In this document: positions 25,561 to 35,882 of the stretch, one piece after another
Layout: each line of letters opens with the position of its first letter
Numbering within the stretch: the stretch's first letter is position 1
NCBI GenBank assembly: GCA_014281115.1
Contig: JACONQ010000002.1
Span: 4,704,421-4,768,420 of the forward strand
DNA length: 64,000 bases
DNA from: Laburnicola sp. R22_1
Taxonomy: Eukaryota; Ascomycota; Dothideomycetes; Pleosporales; Didymosphaeriaceae
Reading direction: 5' to 3'
Notes under the pieces: generated by a model
The model's input: only the letters and a program-made list of their open reading frames with translations
The model's database searches: none
Told to the model about the DNA's origin: nothing
Translations under genes and position numbers: made by a program

Positions 25561-27595
25561 AATAAATTTAAGATATCTAGTTTAGGTAATATAGAATTTA
25601 CACTTTTCTAACTATAAGAGTAATCTATACTACTTTAGCTTATTAAGCACCTTCTTTATATATTCTACGTACTCCTTAAGCAATTCTTTAGGGTACACTA
25701 GTATATTATCTAAGTACGCTATACAGAATATATCTAAGTATTTATATAGTGCCTTATTAATAACTACCTAAAATATTACTAGCGCGTTTATTAATTCAAA
25801 AGGCATAACTATATATTTAAATAGGCCATATTACTTTTTAAAGGCTATAAGCCATTTAAATTCCTATTTAATTTATGTTTAGTAGTATTCTTTACAGATA
25901 TTAAATTTTGTAATCTACTTAACTCTCTAGAGTTAATCTATAAGTTCTTAGATAAGAGGTAAGGGGTATTAGTCCTTTCTTATAGTATTGTTTAGCTGTC
26001 TATAATTTACACAAAGCCTTAGCTTACTATTCTTTTTTAGTATAAATAGAATTAGTAAGGCTATTAAGCTTTTACTCTATTATATAAATCCTCTTATAAA
26101 ATTCTTATTAATATACGCCTTTAGTTCTTTCTACTAGCTATCTAATAGCTAGTATATATATCTAGGCTTAAGCTTTGCTTTTTCCTCTAGGTAAATCTTA
26201 TAATTCCACTCCTAGTGCTCTAGTAGATTATTACTTCTGTGCTCTTTAAAGAGCTCGTAATATTTCTTATATTCCTAAGGTATATTAGATTATATTTTGT
26301 TCTTTATAGTTGCAACTTGTTATACCTAAATAACTTCTACTTTCTAAGGGTCTTTTTAGTGTATGCGCATATCTTTATTCTATCTTGCCAATTTACCTAG
26401 CTAGGGTATCTTATAGATTAGTGTATGCTTAATTATAAGCATAATCTTTAAATTATATAATTTATCTTGCCACCTTTATTATCTACCTAGCTAGGGTATA
26501 CTATAGATTGTTAAGGCTTAATTATAAGTTCACTATATCTATATCCTAGTAGTGTGTTATTTATAAGCATAACCTTTATAGGTTTTAGCTTATTCTAATA
26601 TAGTATATTATATTGTTCTACTACCTATAGTAATATAAAGATCTACTTAGCGCCGCTATTTATAAGCGCACAAATCTTATATTCTTACACTAGTATATTT
26701 ACCTTTAGACGTGTCTTCGTATTCTAATATACCTTATAAAAAGTTGTTAATTTACTCTTACTAGCGTAATCCTATTACTAAGAGCTTTCTAGTTTTTTAT
26801 TAGTTTTAGGCCCTTTAGAAACTATTCTACGCCCTATTTATTATTAAGGTGTATTTAACACTAGTCCTTGTAACATCCTATCCATAATATAGTTGTATAC
26901 TGCCTCTGATATAGTACCTTATTAAGGATTTTATTAGGCAGAAAGCATTCTACTAATTCCTTTATTTCCTAATAATATTAGCAATTATCCTTATCATACT
27001 TTGTCTAAGGTTTATCTAAATAAGGGTCTATATCTATATTTTAACACTATTACTTATAATAGTTTTGTGTATCTTCTACGCGCTAGTCTTCTTTTTTATT
27101 TGTGTTATTATTCTAGTGTCTTTAGCAATTTTATACCTAACACTCCTAAGGCTTTAGCTGCCTATATCTAGGTTAATATCTACTAGTTAATACTTCTTCT
27201 TATTTGCAGATATATTTTAAGCACTACTTTTAGTTATAGTCTATATATTCTAGTAAATTATTATATTCCTTCTTATATTTAACTCTATAATTCCTTTAGT
27301 TATAGAGTGCTTTGTCCACATCTTTTTCCTCTAGTCCTACTAGCCACTATCCTATTATATACTTATGCGTTCTATAAGTTTTATAGGTATTATTATAGCA
27401 TTAGTACTATTTAAGTAGTTTGTGCTAGTTCTTCTACTCCTATTAATAGTAAATATAGTAAGGATCCTTATTTTTTCTATAGGCTAGTTGTGCTCCACAT
27501 TCCTCTATAGTAATTAGAAAATAGTCTTAATAGCCAGGCTGTTAGGCTATAACCCCTTAGTCTTCTTTATGTTTTTTGTAGTATTTATTATTAAC
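25561..27595 (-). pseudogene. Gypsy I pol remnant: reverse transcriptase and protease
   Basis: On the minus strand around 25850-26040 the translation reads CVNYRQLNNTIRKDQYPLPL, IQELIDQLQRVKQITKFNIC and KEYYQTQIKQEFKWLIAFK once stops are read as Gln. This is the Ty3/Gypsy RT fingers and first catalytic motif (usual KLDLRGAYN, here KFNICKEYY, Asp to Asn). The protease and gag C-terminus should lie between 26700 and 27595 but are too degraded to delimit. The block is cut on its left by Copia and on its right by transposon B. Confidence 0.8.
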
Positions 27596-27597
27596 TA

Positions 27598-29448
27598 ACG
27601 TGTTTATAAGCGTGCCGTTAGTATAAGCGAGCTGTTAACCCCACTAACTTTTTGTAACGCGCGATAAGCAAACTACAATGCCTTAACTAACTACAACTTA
27701 ATTGCCCTATAATAAAGGAGATATCTTCCTTGCTATCTTAGCTATTAATAAAAATTAGATTCAGAGCGAAGATCGCGCTGCCTTAACGTTTAACGTCCCT
27801 TGATCAACGCTGCGCGACCGACGCGCCGGAATTGCTGCGCGACGCGATTACTAGCCCAAATTAAAGAAGCTTACTAAGCTAGAAGAGGAGGTGATTGTTG
27901 AGCAAATACTTAACCTAGATTCGCGAGGCTTTGCGCCCACTCTAGGTGCTGTACGAGATATAGCGAATAAGCTGCTTACTAAGCGCAGCGCAGGCCATAT
28001 TAGCTAGCAGTGGCCTAGGAACTTTGTTAAGCGAACAGACAGCCTCACAACGCGATTTAATTGACCCTATAATCGACAGCGAGCCCTCTACAAGGACCTA
28101 ATAGTTATATAGGCCTGGTTTAAGCTAGTAGCACGTATAAAGGCCACCTACAGTATCTGCGATGAGGATACCTTTAACTTTGATAAGACTGGCTTTCTAA
28201 TGGGTAAAATATCCTCCTAGCTAGTTGTTACTAGCTTAGAGAGGCGTGGCCAGCCAAAAGCGATCTAGCTAGGTAATTGTGAGTGGGTGACAGCGATCCA
28301 CGGAATTAACGCTGCTGGGTGAGCAATCCCGCCCTTTATTATCTTCGCTGGCTAGTACTACCTCTCTGCCTAGTATAAGGGCGACGATATACTAGGTGAC
28401 TAGGCTATTAGTCTTAGCGACAATGGCTGGACTACGAACAAGCTTAGTGTTGCCTGGCTATAGCATTTTATTAAGCATATAGTAGAGCGTAGAGTAGGCG
28501 CGTGTTAGCTACTAATACTTAACAGCTATAAAAGTTATAACTCGCTTAAATTCTAGGAGATCTATAAAAAGAATAAGATCTACACTCTCTATATACTGCC
28601 ATATTTGTCACACCTTCTGCAGCCGCTTAATGTTGGCTGTTTCTCGCCGTTAAAGCGGGCGTACGGGCGCTAGGTCGAGGGCCTGATACGCGACCACATC
28701 AACCATATCACTAATCTTGAGTTCCTACCAGCCTTCCGCGCCGCCTACAACCAGTTAATTACAAAGGAGAATATCTGCGCAAGCTTTTAAGGCGCTAGGC
28801 TAGTCCTACATAATCTAGAGGCGGTGATATTAAAGCTTAATATAAAGCTTTGTACGCTGTTGCTAGCAGCCCTACTAGAGACCCTATAGGAGTCTGCAAC
28901 ACTAAGCAACGCGCGTAAGCTAGGCGCTTAGTCAACTCTAGTTTGTAAGCGGATCTAAAGGCATTAAGGATCCTCTCCTATATTAGTTATCTAGTTGCTT
29001 AATTGGCTTACAAGAGGGGCTAAGAGAATAGCGCATTTAATAGTAATTATGCGCGATAAGATAGCTAGTCTATAAAGGGCAAATAAGGCAGCTATAACGC
29101 GTAAACAGCGCAAAAAGAAGTAGATCTAGAAGCGAGGCACTCTATTAAAGGCAGAGGGAGAGGATATTATTGCCTAGAAGGCTGTTAAGCAGCAACTAGA
29201 GGGAGAAACGTGGTATAGCCAGGCGCGGTTAGGTGCAAGCCGGTAGGCTTCAGCGCGCTGCAGGCGCTGCAGGGAGCCTGGGCACAACTTACGTACGTGC
29301 AAGAAGGCTTCTATAGATACTGCTTAATTTAGGAAAGCTATTATATTAATAGAATTTTAATGTGTTGTTAAACTACGTGGCTTTTTAAGTGTAGAAAGTT
29401 GGTAGGGTTAACGGCTCGCTTATACTAACGGCACGCTTGTAAACACGT
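27598..29448 (+). mobile_element. Fot1/pogo-type DNA transposon B (1,851 bp)
   Basis: TIRs begin acgtgtttRtaagcgtgccg and carry a second, similar word (ataagcgagctgttaa) immediately after the first. TA flanks both ends (27596-27597, 29449-29450). It sits within the gag/protease part of Gypsy I. It is related to transposon A but has distinct TIRs, so it is a separate family. It is clearly the least RIP-damaged transposon in the nest, retaining many CpA and TpG sites. Confidence 0.94.
27678..29327 (+). pseudogene. Fot1/pogo DDE transposase of element B
   Basis: A single 550-codon frame runs from ATG 27678 to TAA 29325-29327, with relatively few in-frame stops. It aligns along its whole length with the transposase at 18118-19779. 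Visible motifs include FDKTGFLMGKISSQLVV, AIQLGNCEWVTAIHGIN, SLSDNGWTTNKLSVAW, LLILNSYKSYN and HLLQPLNVGCFSPLKRAYG. The C-terminus has a CCHC-like CREPGHNLRTCKK. It carries a small in-frame deletion relative to A near 28870. The second catalytic Asp is Asn, as in A. Inactive. Confidence 0.92.
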
Positions 29449-29450
29449 TA

Positions 29451-30609
29451 CTATTTTACACTTTATCTAATTAAGAGCTGCGTACTTCTTGTCTAAGTCT
29501 AGTAGTGTTAACTCCCTATAGAATTTAATTATTCCTACCCTTATAGCTCTAGCCCTGCTAATCCTTTACTTCTCTAAGCCGTTTTATTTAAAGTAGTCTT
29601 ACTTACTATATACTAGATATACGCAGTTATTATAGCGCCTTTATCTTTTTTTCTTTTAATAGACTATTATTCTTTTAAGGTTCTTTAGGTGCGTTCTTCT
29701 TCTTCTAAAATGATCTCTTTTCCTAGACTTTGCTAGCTATAATAACATCTTTATCTTTATTATAGTACTACCTTATCTTAGGTTCTTTCTTTAGCTTAGT
29801 AATTATTTTAGCTCTACTATACTTCTTTTTCTATATTTTTTTATAGAGATAGTTATTAATGTGTACTATAATATTAATTAACTTACTTAAGTTATCTAAT
29901 TTGTTGTAGAGTAGCAGTGCGTCCTTAACGCTATTCTTTAGTCTATAGTAGAAGGCTACCTTTAATGCTATATTATTCTACTTAACCTTAAATTGTAACT
30001 GCCTAAATCCTAAGGCATACTTACTAACTAATATTATTTATTATAACTATTAAATCTATTATTTGGCTTATTATTCCTTATTAACTTCTCTAAACATAAC
30101 TCTTATCTATTCTTTAAAATTCTGCTATATCTTAAACATAAGCTTAGTTTTATCCTACATTTTACTAATCTTCTCCTTAGTAATAAAGTTATCTACTAAT
30201 AGCTAAAGCTATTCCGCTACTCTTTCTCTTAAGTACAGGCTAGCTGTAAGAACCTTATCTTATTCTATAGAAAATAAGGCCAAATTATACTAATAGTACA
30301 ACTCTATATTAGTAAGGAACTTTTCTAGCCCTTTTTCTTTACTATACTTTTCTATAGATAGTTATATAGTCTTTCCTAAATCTGCTACCTATTATACTAT
30401 AATAGCTGCTAGAAGTTCTAATACCTATACTTCTAACTATTAAGTCTAGTTTGCTTATACTACTATTACACTAGCTATATTTATAGTTAGTCTACTAGTG
30501 TTGCTGCTAGTAGGTGTTGCTGCCAAGCCACTACTAGCTAGTGCTTAGGTACTTGCTAGCATTGTTATAGTGTGTTAACTATTTTCTTAAACCTATTAGA
30601 TAGTTAATA
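29451..30609 (-). pseudogene. Gypsy I gag
   Basis: On the minus strand (about 30240 down to 29840), reading stops as Gln, the translation gives YLRERVAEQLQLLVDNFITK, KLMFKIQQNFKEQIRVMF, KYALGFRQLQFKVKQNNIAL and LLYNKLDNLSKLINIIVHIN with NNYLYKK. This is the helical retrotransposon gag domain of fungal Gypsy elements. It starts near the 5' LTR and is cut at 29450 by transposon B. Confidence 0.85.
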
Positions 30610-31072
30610 TGTTAATACAGGGTTATATACCATATTTTATTCTAGGTTAGAGAAGGTAAGGTAACTCTAGGGTAGCTATATTAGAGGCTTTAGAAGGAAT
30701 TAAGTAAGATATTAATAGTCTTAGATAAGGCTCTTCTAATTCTAAATAAGATAGAATAACTAGTATTAATTTATATAGAAGATTATACTATAAAGAATTA
30801 ACTACGAAGATTTAAAACTAAGAAAATCTCTTAGATCTATATAGTTCTAATTTTCTATAGACTTACTATAATTACTATAGTCGTAGTAATCTATCTAATT
30901 ACCCTAATTACTATAACTATAGTAATTTGTCACGTGCTACTAATTATTCTAATTATAGTAATTATAGTAATTTGTTATATAACTTACTAACTTATTACTA
31001 TATCTTATTATGCGTGCGTTCTACGCGTATTTATTAAACCTTTACAACCTTACTACGTCTATATTTATAACA
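30610..31072 (-). repeat. 5' LTR of Gypsy element I
   Basis: 463 bp, partner of 14901-15362. It ends cgtctatatttataaca on the plus strand (TG start of the minus-strand element) and is followed by ctaga, the RIPed target duplication. Confidence 0.92.
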
Positions 31073-31872
31073 CTAGAGTACCTAAGCAGTTTTATATAAC
31101 ACTACGCACGCCTACGCACTAAATATACTTAGAGTATACTAGTAATACTACTTATTTCTTAGTGTATATATATATAAGGTTGCGTAAGGATATACACTTA
31201 TACTACTAGTATATTTAGAGTAGCTAGAGTAGCTAGAGTATCCTAGATGCCTATACTACCTATAAAATTAAAGTCTCTTACTAGATAGTAATTACTAGTT
31301 AATATAATAGTACTAATTACTAGCGTGTTATATAGAACTTCTACCTAATTCTAAATTCTAGATTTTATAGGTTTAAAAATAGAAAAAATATAGTTTTATA
31401 ATTATTTAAAAGAATTAGATTAGGCGAAAATTAGTGGCTTAGCAAAAACACTATTTTAAAAAGTATAAACTTTAATAACTTTTTAACTACTATACTTTTA
31501 TTAAAAAAATTTTAAAAATTTAAATAATATATTATTAGGACTACATTTTTATATATAAATATTACGTAATATATATAATAACTAGTATATAAAGAGTTTT
31601 TTATTAATTACTAACTAATTACGTAATAAAAACAGTATTTTTAAATTAAATAATTAAAGACTAGTATTTTCTCTATAAATCTACTAAAAAGTTAAAATTA
31701 TAGCTTTACTAGTAAAAAAGTTATAAAGCTTTAAAAAATTACTTATTTAAACTATTTGTGCACATCTACGCAAGTCTGCGCATGTCTGCGCATCTCTAAG
31801 CATTTTTGTGCTAGCAAATTGCTTGTGCAAAAATGTGCAAGTATGCGCACGGTTAAGCAGCCTCTCTGGAAA
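31073..31872. other. AT-rich sequence at the edge of the RIP block, no gene
   Basis: RIP-degraded sequence without coding traces. Between 31750 and 31860 the composition changes and a cluster of tgcgcat-type words appears (ctgcgcatgtctgcgcatc) with a short imperfect inverted repeat around gcaaaaatgtgc. Immediately afterwards the sequence becomes GC-balanced. Confidence 0.5.
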
Positions 31873-32387
31873 AAACTTTCCTGATGTATATATCTACTTA
31901 TGCCTTTTTTCGTTCTCTATAATGCTAAGGTGCTGTTACTGTTCTTTAACACACTACCCGGTGTGTCTATTTTATCTTCGCTAAAGTTTAGAATAAAATT
32001 TCAACTTACACCTAGCATCCACACGTGATATCTGGATGCGCTACCACTACAGCGTCATATCCGCCTTTAGGCTGTTTATTAACACATGTAATCCTGCACT
32101 ACTACTATTACAAGGACACGCAATCTTGCACTACGATCCACAGTTAAGGTTTACCAAAAATATTAGGTAACTGCGCATTTCCTCGAAATAACAGAAACCC
32201 CGCCTCGTTTCTCCTTGTATGTCCGTCTCTCCGCAGGAATAGAATCAACGCTTCCGCCTGGGGAACGCAGACTTGCACATTGATCGCGTGACCAAACACC
32301 CCATGACATTATCTTGGATCTTCGCACACATAGCCCCGAAGTCCATCAAAATATCTCATGAAACTTCCCACGCAACATCGCCCGAAT
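31873..32387. other. GC-balanced intergenic sequence
   Basis: First normal-composition sequence after the repeat block. No reading frame supported. Confidence 0.4.
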
Positions 32388-32640
32388 CTATAGACCATGA
32401 CTATCGCTCCAACCAGTCAACCACAAAAGCCTCGTAGTCGAAACCAGTCGTCGGCTCAGGATAAAAAATTGCGACCACTGCGCAGAGCTTGATATGGACA
32501 TGCTGACTTCATGAAAAATCCTTGTTTGTTCTGGGTGCCTGATGTGATATCTTCGTGGAGCTGCAGCGCCATCCTCGTGAGCAACTCTGGTTCTGTTATA
32601 GGACCGTGATCGTTGTAATCGCAAAGTGTTCCATCTATCC
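32388..32640 (-). pseudogene. Unidentified broken coding remnant
   Basis: On the minus strand two adjacent frames look protein-like. One gives NDHGPITEPELLTRMALQLH followed by EDITSGTQNKQGFFMKSA and then a stop. A second frame continues as KLCAVVAIFYPEPTTGF and DYEAFVVDWLER before a TAG at about 32397. A single-base frame change would join them. I do not recognise the family. It may be the 3' end of an old gene, with the upstream part not visible. Confidence 0.3.
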
Positions 32641-33110
32641 CAGTCGCTTAAGCGTAGATAAACCCCATTAGAGCGGATTAAAAACTAACCACAAGATCCG
32701 GCACATGCAGAGTTTGCTACAGGACTCCCTGACATTCGATATTGACTGGCTTGATTGCAGGTGCCGAATTGGCAACGATGCATTCTCTCAATGAAAAAAT
32801 ACTAATTACTATTCAGTACTGCATGTAGATAGAATTAAGACTTGCGAGTGCATCGTTTAATTGCCAGCTGCCGGTCGCAGGAAAGCGGCGTCATCGAACA
32901 AAGGGCAGTCCTGTCACCTCAGGTTATGCACGACTGTCACCCGTTTTCAGACAACACAAACAAAGGACGCCGGCAAATGCGAGGAACTATTCACGATGAG
33001 TGTCAATACTTCGACGGCACTCTACCAGTTCATAGACAGGCCCTCCATCACCTCCATCACCACGCTCTAATTACCTGGAAAGTTCTCTTTCGATTACAAC
33101 CATCAATCGC

Positions 33111-34633
33111 AATGCCCCCGCCCCAAAGAATACTCCCAAGGACACCATCTCCATCGCATCTCTAGGCGATCAAGTATCGAAGTTGTCGACATGCATAGCC
33201 TCATACATCGACAGCAATGGCCACGCCCAGCCCAATTTCACGGCCGCCTCGGGCACCGTCCCCGAAAGCCTCGAATATGAGGTCCTAAGGAACCAATTGA
33301 ACGACGCGGTCCTCGATCTCCACCGCTTGGTGAACAGCCCGCTGAACATCTTCCGCACACTGAGCTTTGGGTTCGGCGATCTGTCCGCATTGCAGGTAGC
33401 CCTCACCCGGAAGTACTTCGAACACGTCCCTGTCGACGACATCGGTCTCACAGCCGCCGAAATAGCGACCAAGTCCAGCATGGCTGAGGATCGCACCCCG
33501 CCTGCTCAAAATGCTAGCCACGCACCGCATCTTCGAGGAAGTCGATGGCAAGTTCCGCCACACGGCGAGCTCGTACTTCCTTCGCACATCCATCTTCAGC
33601 GCAATGGCGCACATGGCCTACGAGGACATCTTTAAAGGCGCATCCGAGATGAACACCTGGATCGGTGCTTCGCCGCATTCAACTGGCCTGGAAGATTGCG
33701 CCTTCTATAAGAAGTTCGGAATGACGTTCTATGATTTCTTAGAGGCAAACCCAGAGAAGGCTTTGAGGTTCTCGGACGCCATGACGGGATGGTCGCTCGG
33801 TAAGCTGCTTCATACCAGGCGAACACGACACATGTATTTATTTCGGGTACTAATCGCACAATAGTTGATCGGAGCGAGACGGTGCTTCGAGACAGTTTTG
33901 ACTGGTCGTCCTTGAAGAACACGAAGGTGGTCGACATTGGCGGTGGCAATGGGCACGCCAGCGTAGGTCTTGCACGAGTGAGTTGTGCTCGCTGGCTGTA
34001 TGCTGCAGAACCCTATATTGACTATGGCACCTAAGTCTTTCCCTCGCTGACCTTTACGGTTCAAGACTTGTATCCCCAGCAACTCTCCTCGTCCCAAGCC
34101 GCCGAAGTCCAGCACCGGATATAGTTCCAACGGTATGACTACTTCACGCCGCAGCCTATCCGTGACGCGGGCGTATACCTCTATCGCGCTTTACCTTTTT
34201 TCAATGCGTTTTCAGCACACCCACAGCTTTCCCTTACAGCGTGGTACCGTATACCAAAAGGTCTGCGATGTTTCTCTTCCTGATACCTCTATCGCATTGT
34301 GTTCCACAATCACAACGACGAGGACGCCATCAAGATGCTGCAAGCACTCATTCCTGCTCTTGAGAATCGCGATGATGAGCCAAAACTGTTGATAAACGAC
34401 TGCGTCGTGCCGGAGCGTGCAGCAGGCAAGATCACCCGAAGCGAAGAGAACCAGCACCGTCAGTTGGATCTGGTCATGTTGACGCTGTTCGGCGAGAAGG
34501 AGAGAACAGAAAGGAACTGGAAAGAGCTCTGTGGGAAGGTGGTCCTTAGGTGGACAAGAGATTGGAAATTCTCAACATGCACTACAACCCAAGCGGAGCT
34601 GGCTTGTTGGAGATACGCCTCAGATTGAAGTAG
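33111..34633 (+). pseudogene. Fungal O-methyltransferase (class I SAM-dependent), broken
   Basis: The plant-type O-methyltransferase fold is recognisable. An N-terminal helical part (33183-33480, EYEVLRNQLNDAVLDLHRLV) leads to KMLATHRIFEEVDGKFRHT in the next frame, after one extra C in a run near 33498. The SAM-binding motif VVDIGGGNGHASVGLAR is at 33923-33975, followed by TVQDLYPQQ and a C-terminal LDLVMLTLFGEKERTERNW. Two introns fit, gtaagc...caatag (33804-33864) and gtgagt...cctaag (33979-34036). The reading is further broken by a TAG after QHRI (34123), a 108-bp insertion (34188-34295) that contains a TGA, and a frame change near 34548. The real end is TAG 34631-34633. Translation start not determined. 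Confidence 0.85.
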
Positions 34634-35136
34634 AATCGTGTGATCAAAGCAGTTTTTTCGGCTTTTCAGTGTCGGCGAGGTACAATAGTCTTCGCCGTGG
34701 AGTCGCTACTCAAACTAGTAAGTCAAGCCTAGTTCAAGTCTCTGATAGATCTACGGAAAAAATGCACGATAGGTATCGTCATCACAGCAATAACTATCGT
34801 GAAGGCACATTGTTTTCGTAAAAAAAATCGTATTCAAATGTTCTGCCTGAAGTTGTGGTAGACTCTAGAGTCCATCCACAACTTCTATTGCTCGCACGTA
34901 AAGATCCTCAAAAAAATTCCAAAAGCCGAACCCGAATCAACCAAATGATGAAATGAGCCGGCAATCATCCCCGAAGAAAGAAAACAAGAAGTGGAAGGAA
35001 AGAAAAAAACCTCGTCAAAGGGTAGAGCCATAAGAAAATGGTACAGCACACGGAATCCTCTGTCTGTGCCGGTGCCCACATACATAGTGAATTGCAAGGG
35101 TTCAAGAATCGGTCATAAAGTCGTGGAACCGCGCGC
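34634..35136. other. Intergenic region between convergent genes, with inverted repeats
   Basis: There is no gene. Two inverted repeats lie here: acgatag...ctatcgt around 34766-34802, and a stronger one at 34849-34885 (gaagttgtgg...ccacaacttc around gactctagagtc). They lie downstream of the O-methyltransferase remnant and of the minus-strand DUF3455 gene, so they may act in 3' end formation. Confidence 0.5.
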
Positions 35137-35882
35137 TTACGGGCCGTAGATCCAGTACTGCGCGGTGTAGCTGACTTCAAACGTCCTCGGCTGATCCCTG
35201 CAAGTAGTGGGAGGTCTGCCACCAGCGGTTTGGACGCGATAGACGGTGGAGACGCCGCCCCTGGAAGACCCGTTGTCGGTGAGGTACAGCCACGCGACGG
35301 TGTTAGGGTCGTTGTTGCCCGCGTTGCCACGAGGCGGGGCGGGTGTCTCAGCGGACTTCCTGAGAGAAGCCACTGGGAAAGGCCGTTGCTGGACCCTGTT
35401 CAAAGAGAAGGTGGGCACGCCCCCGGTGAAGAAGTGGTCACCGAGAACTGTGTCGAAGCCATGGCTCCTGAGGAGGCTTTGTGCGAAGGAGGGGTTGACC
35501 TGCGCCGCGTCATAAAGGAGCGTTGAGATGCTGGCAATCTCGTTTCTGGCAGTACCAGGGTTTCGAGAGAGAGTAGTGCCCATGTCATAGAGCTTGGCTG
35601 CATGATGTTAGAACGTAGACTCTTGCCAGGTGAGAAGGGCTTTTTACCGAGAGCACCGGTCGTACCAGGTGCAGCAGATGGATCGTTGCCCAGGCAGGTG
35701 TAGTTCTGGGTTCCCATGCCGAGGGCGACGTATTTGAGATTTAGACGAGAGGGAGCGGGAAGATTGCTTCTAGGCATCATAGCCGCAAGACCAGGAAGGT
35801 CCCTGGCATCCTGAACGGCAGGAAGTGCCATGGCTGAAGAGCCGAGCGTTAGAGCACCGATGAAAAGGTTGTTTAGGAGCAT
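35137..35882 (-). CDS. Secreted DUF3455-family protein, 231 aa, one intron
   Basis: The minus-strand gene has two exons, 35648-35882 and 35137-35597, joined across a 50-bp intron (gtaaaa...tgcag). The spliced length is 696 nt, 232 codons with the stop. The protein starts with a signal peptide (MLLNNLFIGALTLGSSAMAL). It contains YVALGMGTQNYTC, the hallmark of fungal DUF3455 proteins, then AKLYDMGTT just after the junction, LLRSHGFDTVLGDHFFTGGV, and an end reading SYTAQYWIYGP. In this family the N-terminal and C-terminal halves form one extracellular domain of unknown function. The frame is intact, with normal codon use and no RIP damage. The upstream region reaches to 36120. Confidence 0.93.

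Larger units (their letters stand above)
14901..31072 (-). mobile_element. Ty3/Gypsy LTR retrotransposon I (about 6.9 kb), minus strand, split by three nested transposons
   Basis: LTRs at 14901-15362 (3' LTR) and 30610-31072 (5' LTR) are homologous throughout and begin tgttaa. The flanks ctagg (14896-14900) and ctaga (31073-31077) fit a 5-bp target duplication with one transition. Removing the three insertions (18038-19900, 20035-25555 and 27598-29448, with their duplicated target bases) leaves about 6.9 kb, a normal Gypsy size. On the minus strand the order is gag, protease, reverse transcriptase, RNase H, integrase, the Ty3/Gypsy order. Heavy RIP makes all frames non-functional. Confidence 0.92.

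Noticed and set aside
32842..33165. 107-codon and overlapping 69-codon plus-strand frames before the O-methyltransferase
   Set aside because: Low-complexity His/Ser/Arg composition and no family; they overlap the 5' end of the methyltransferase in other frames.
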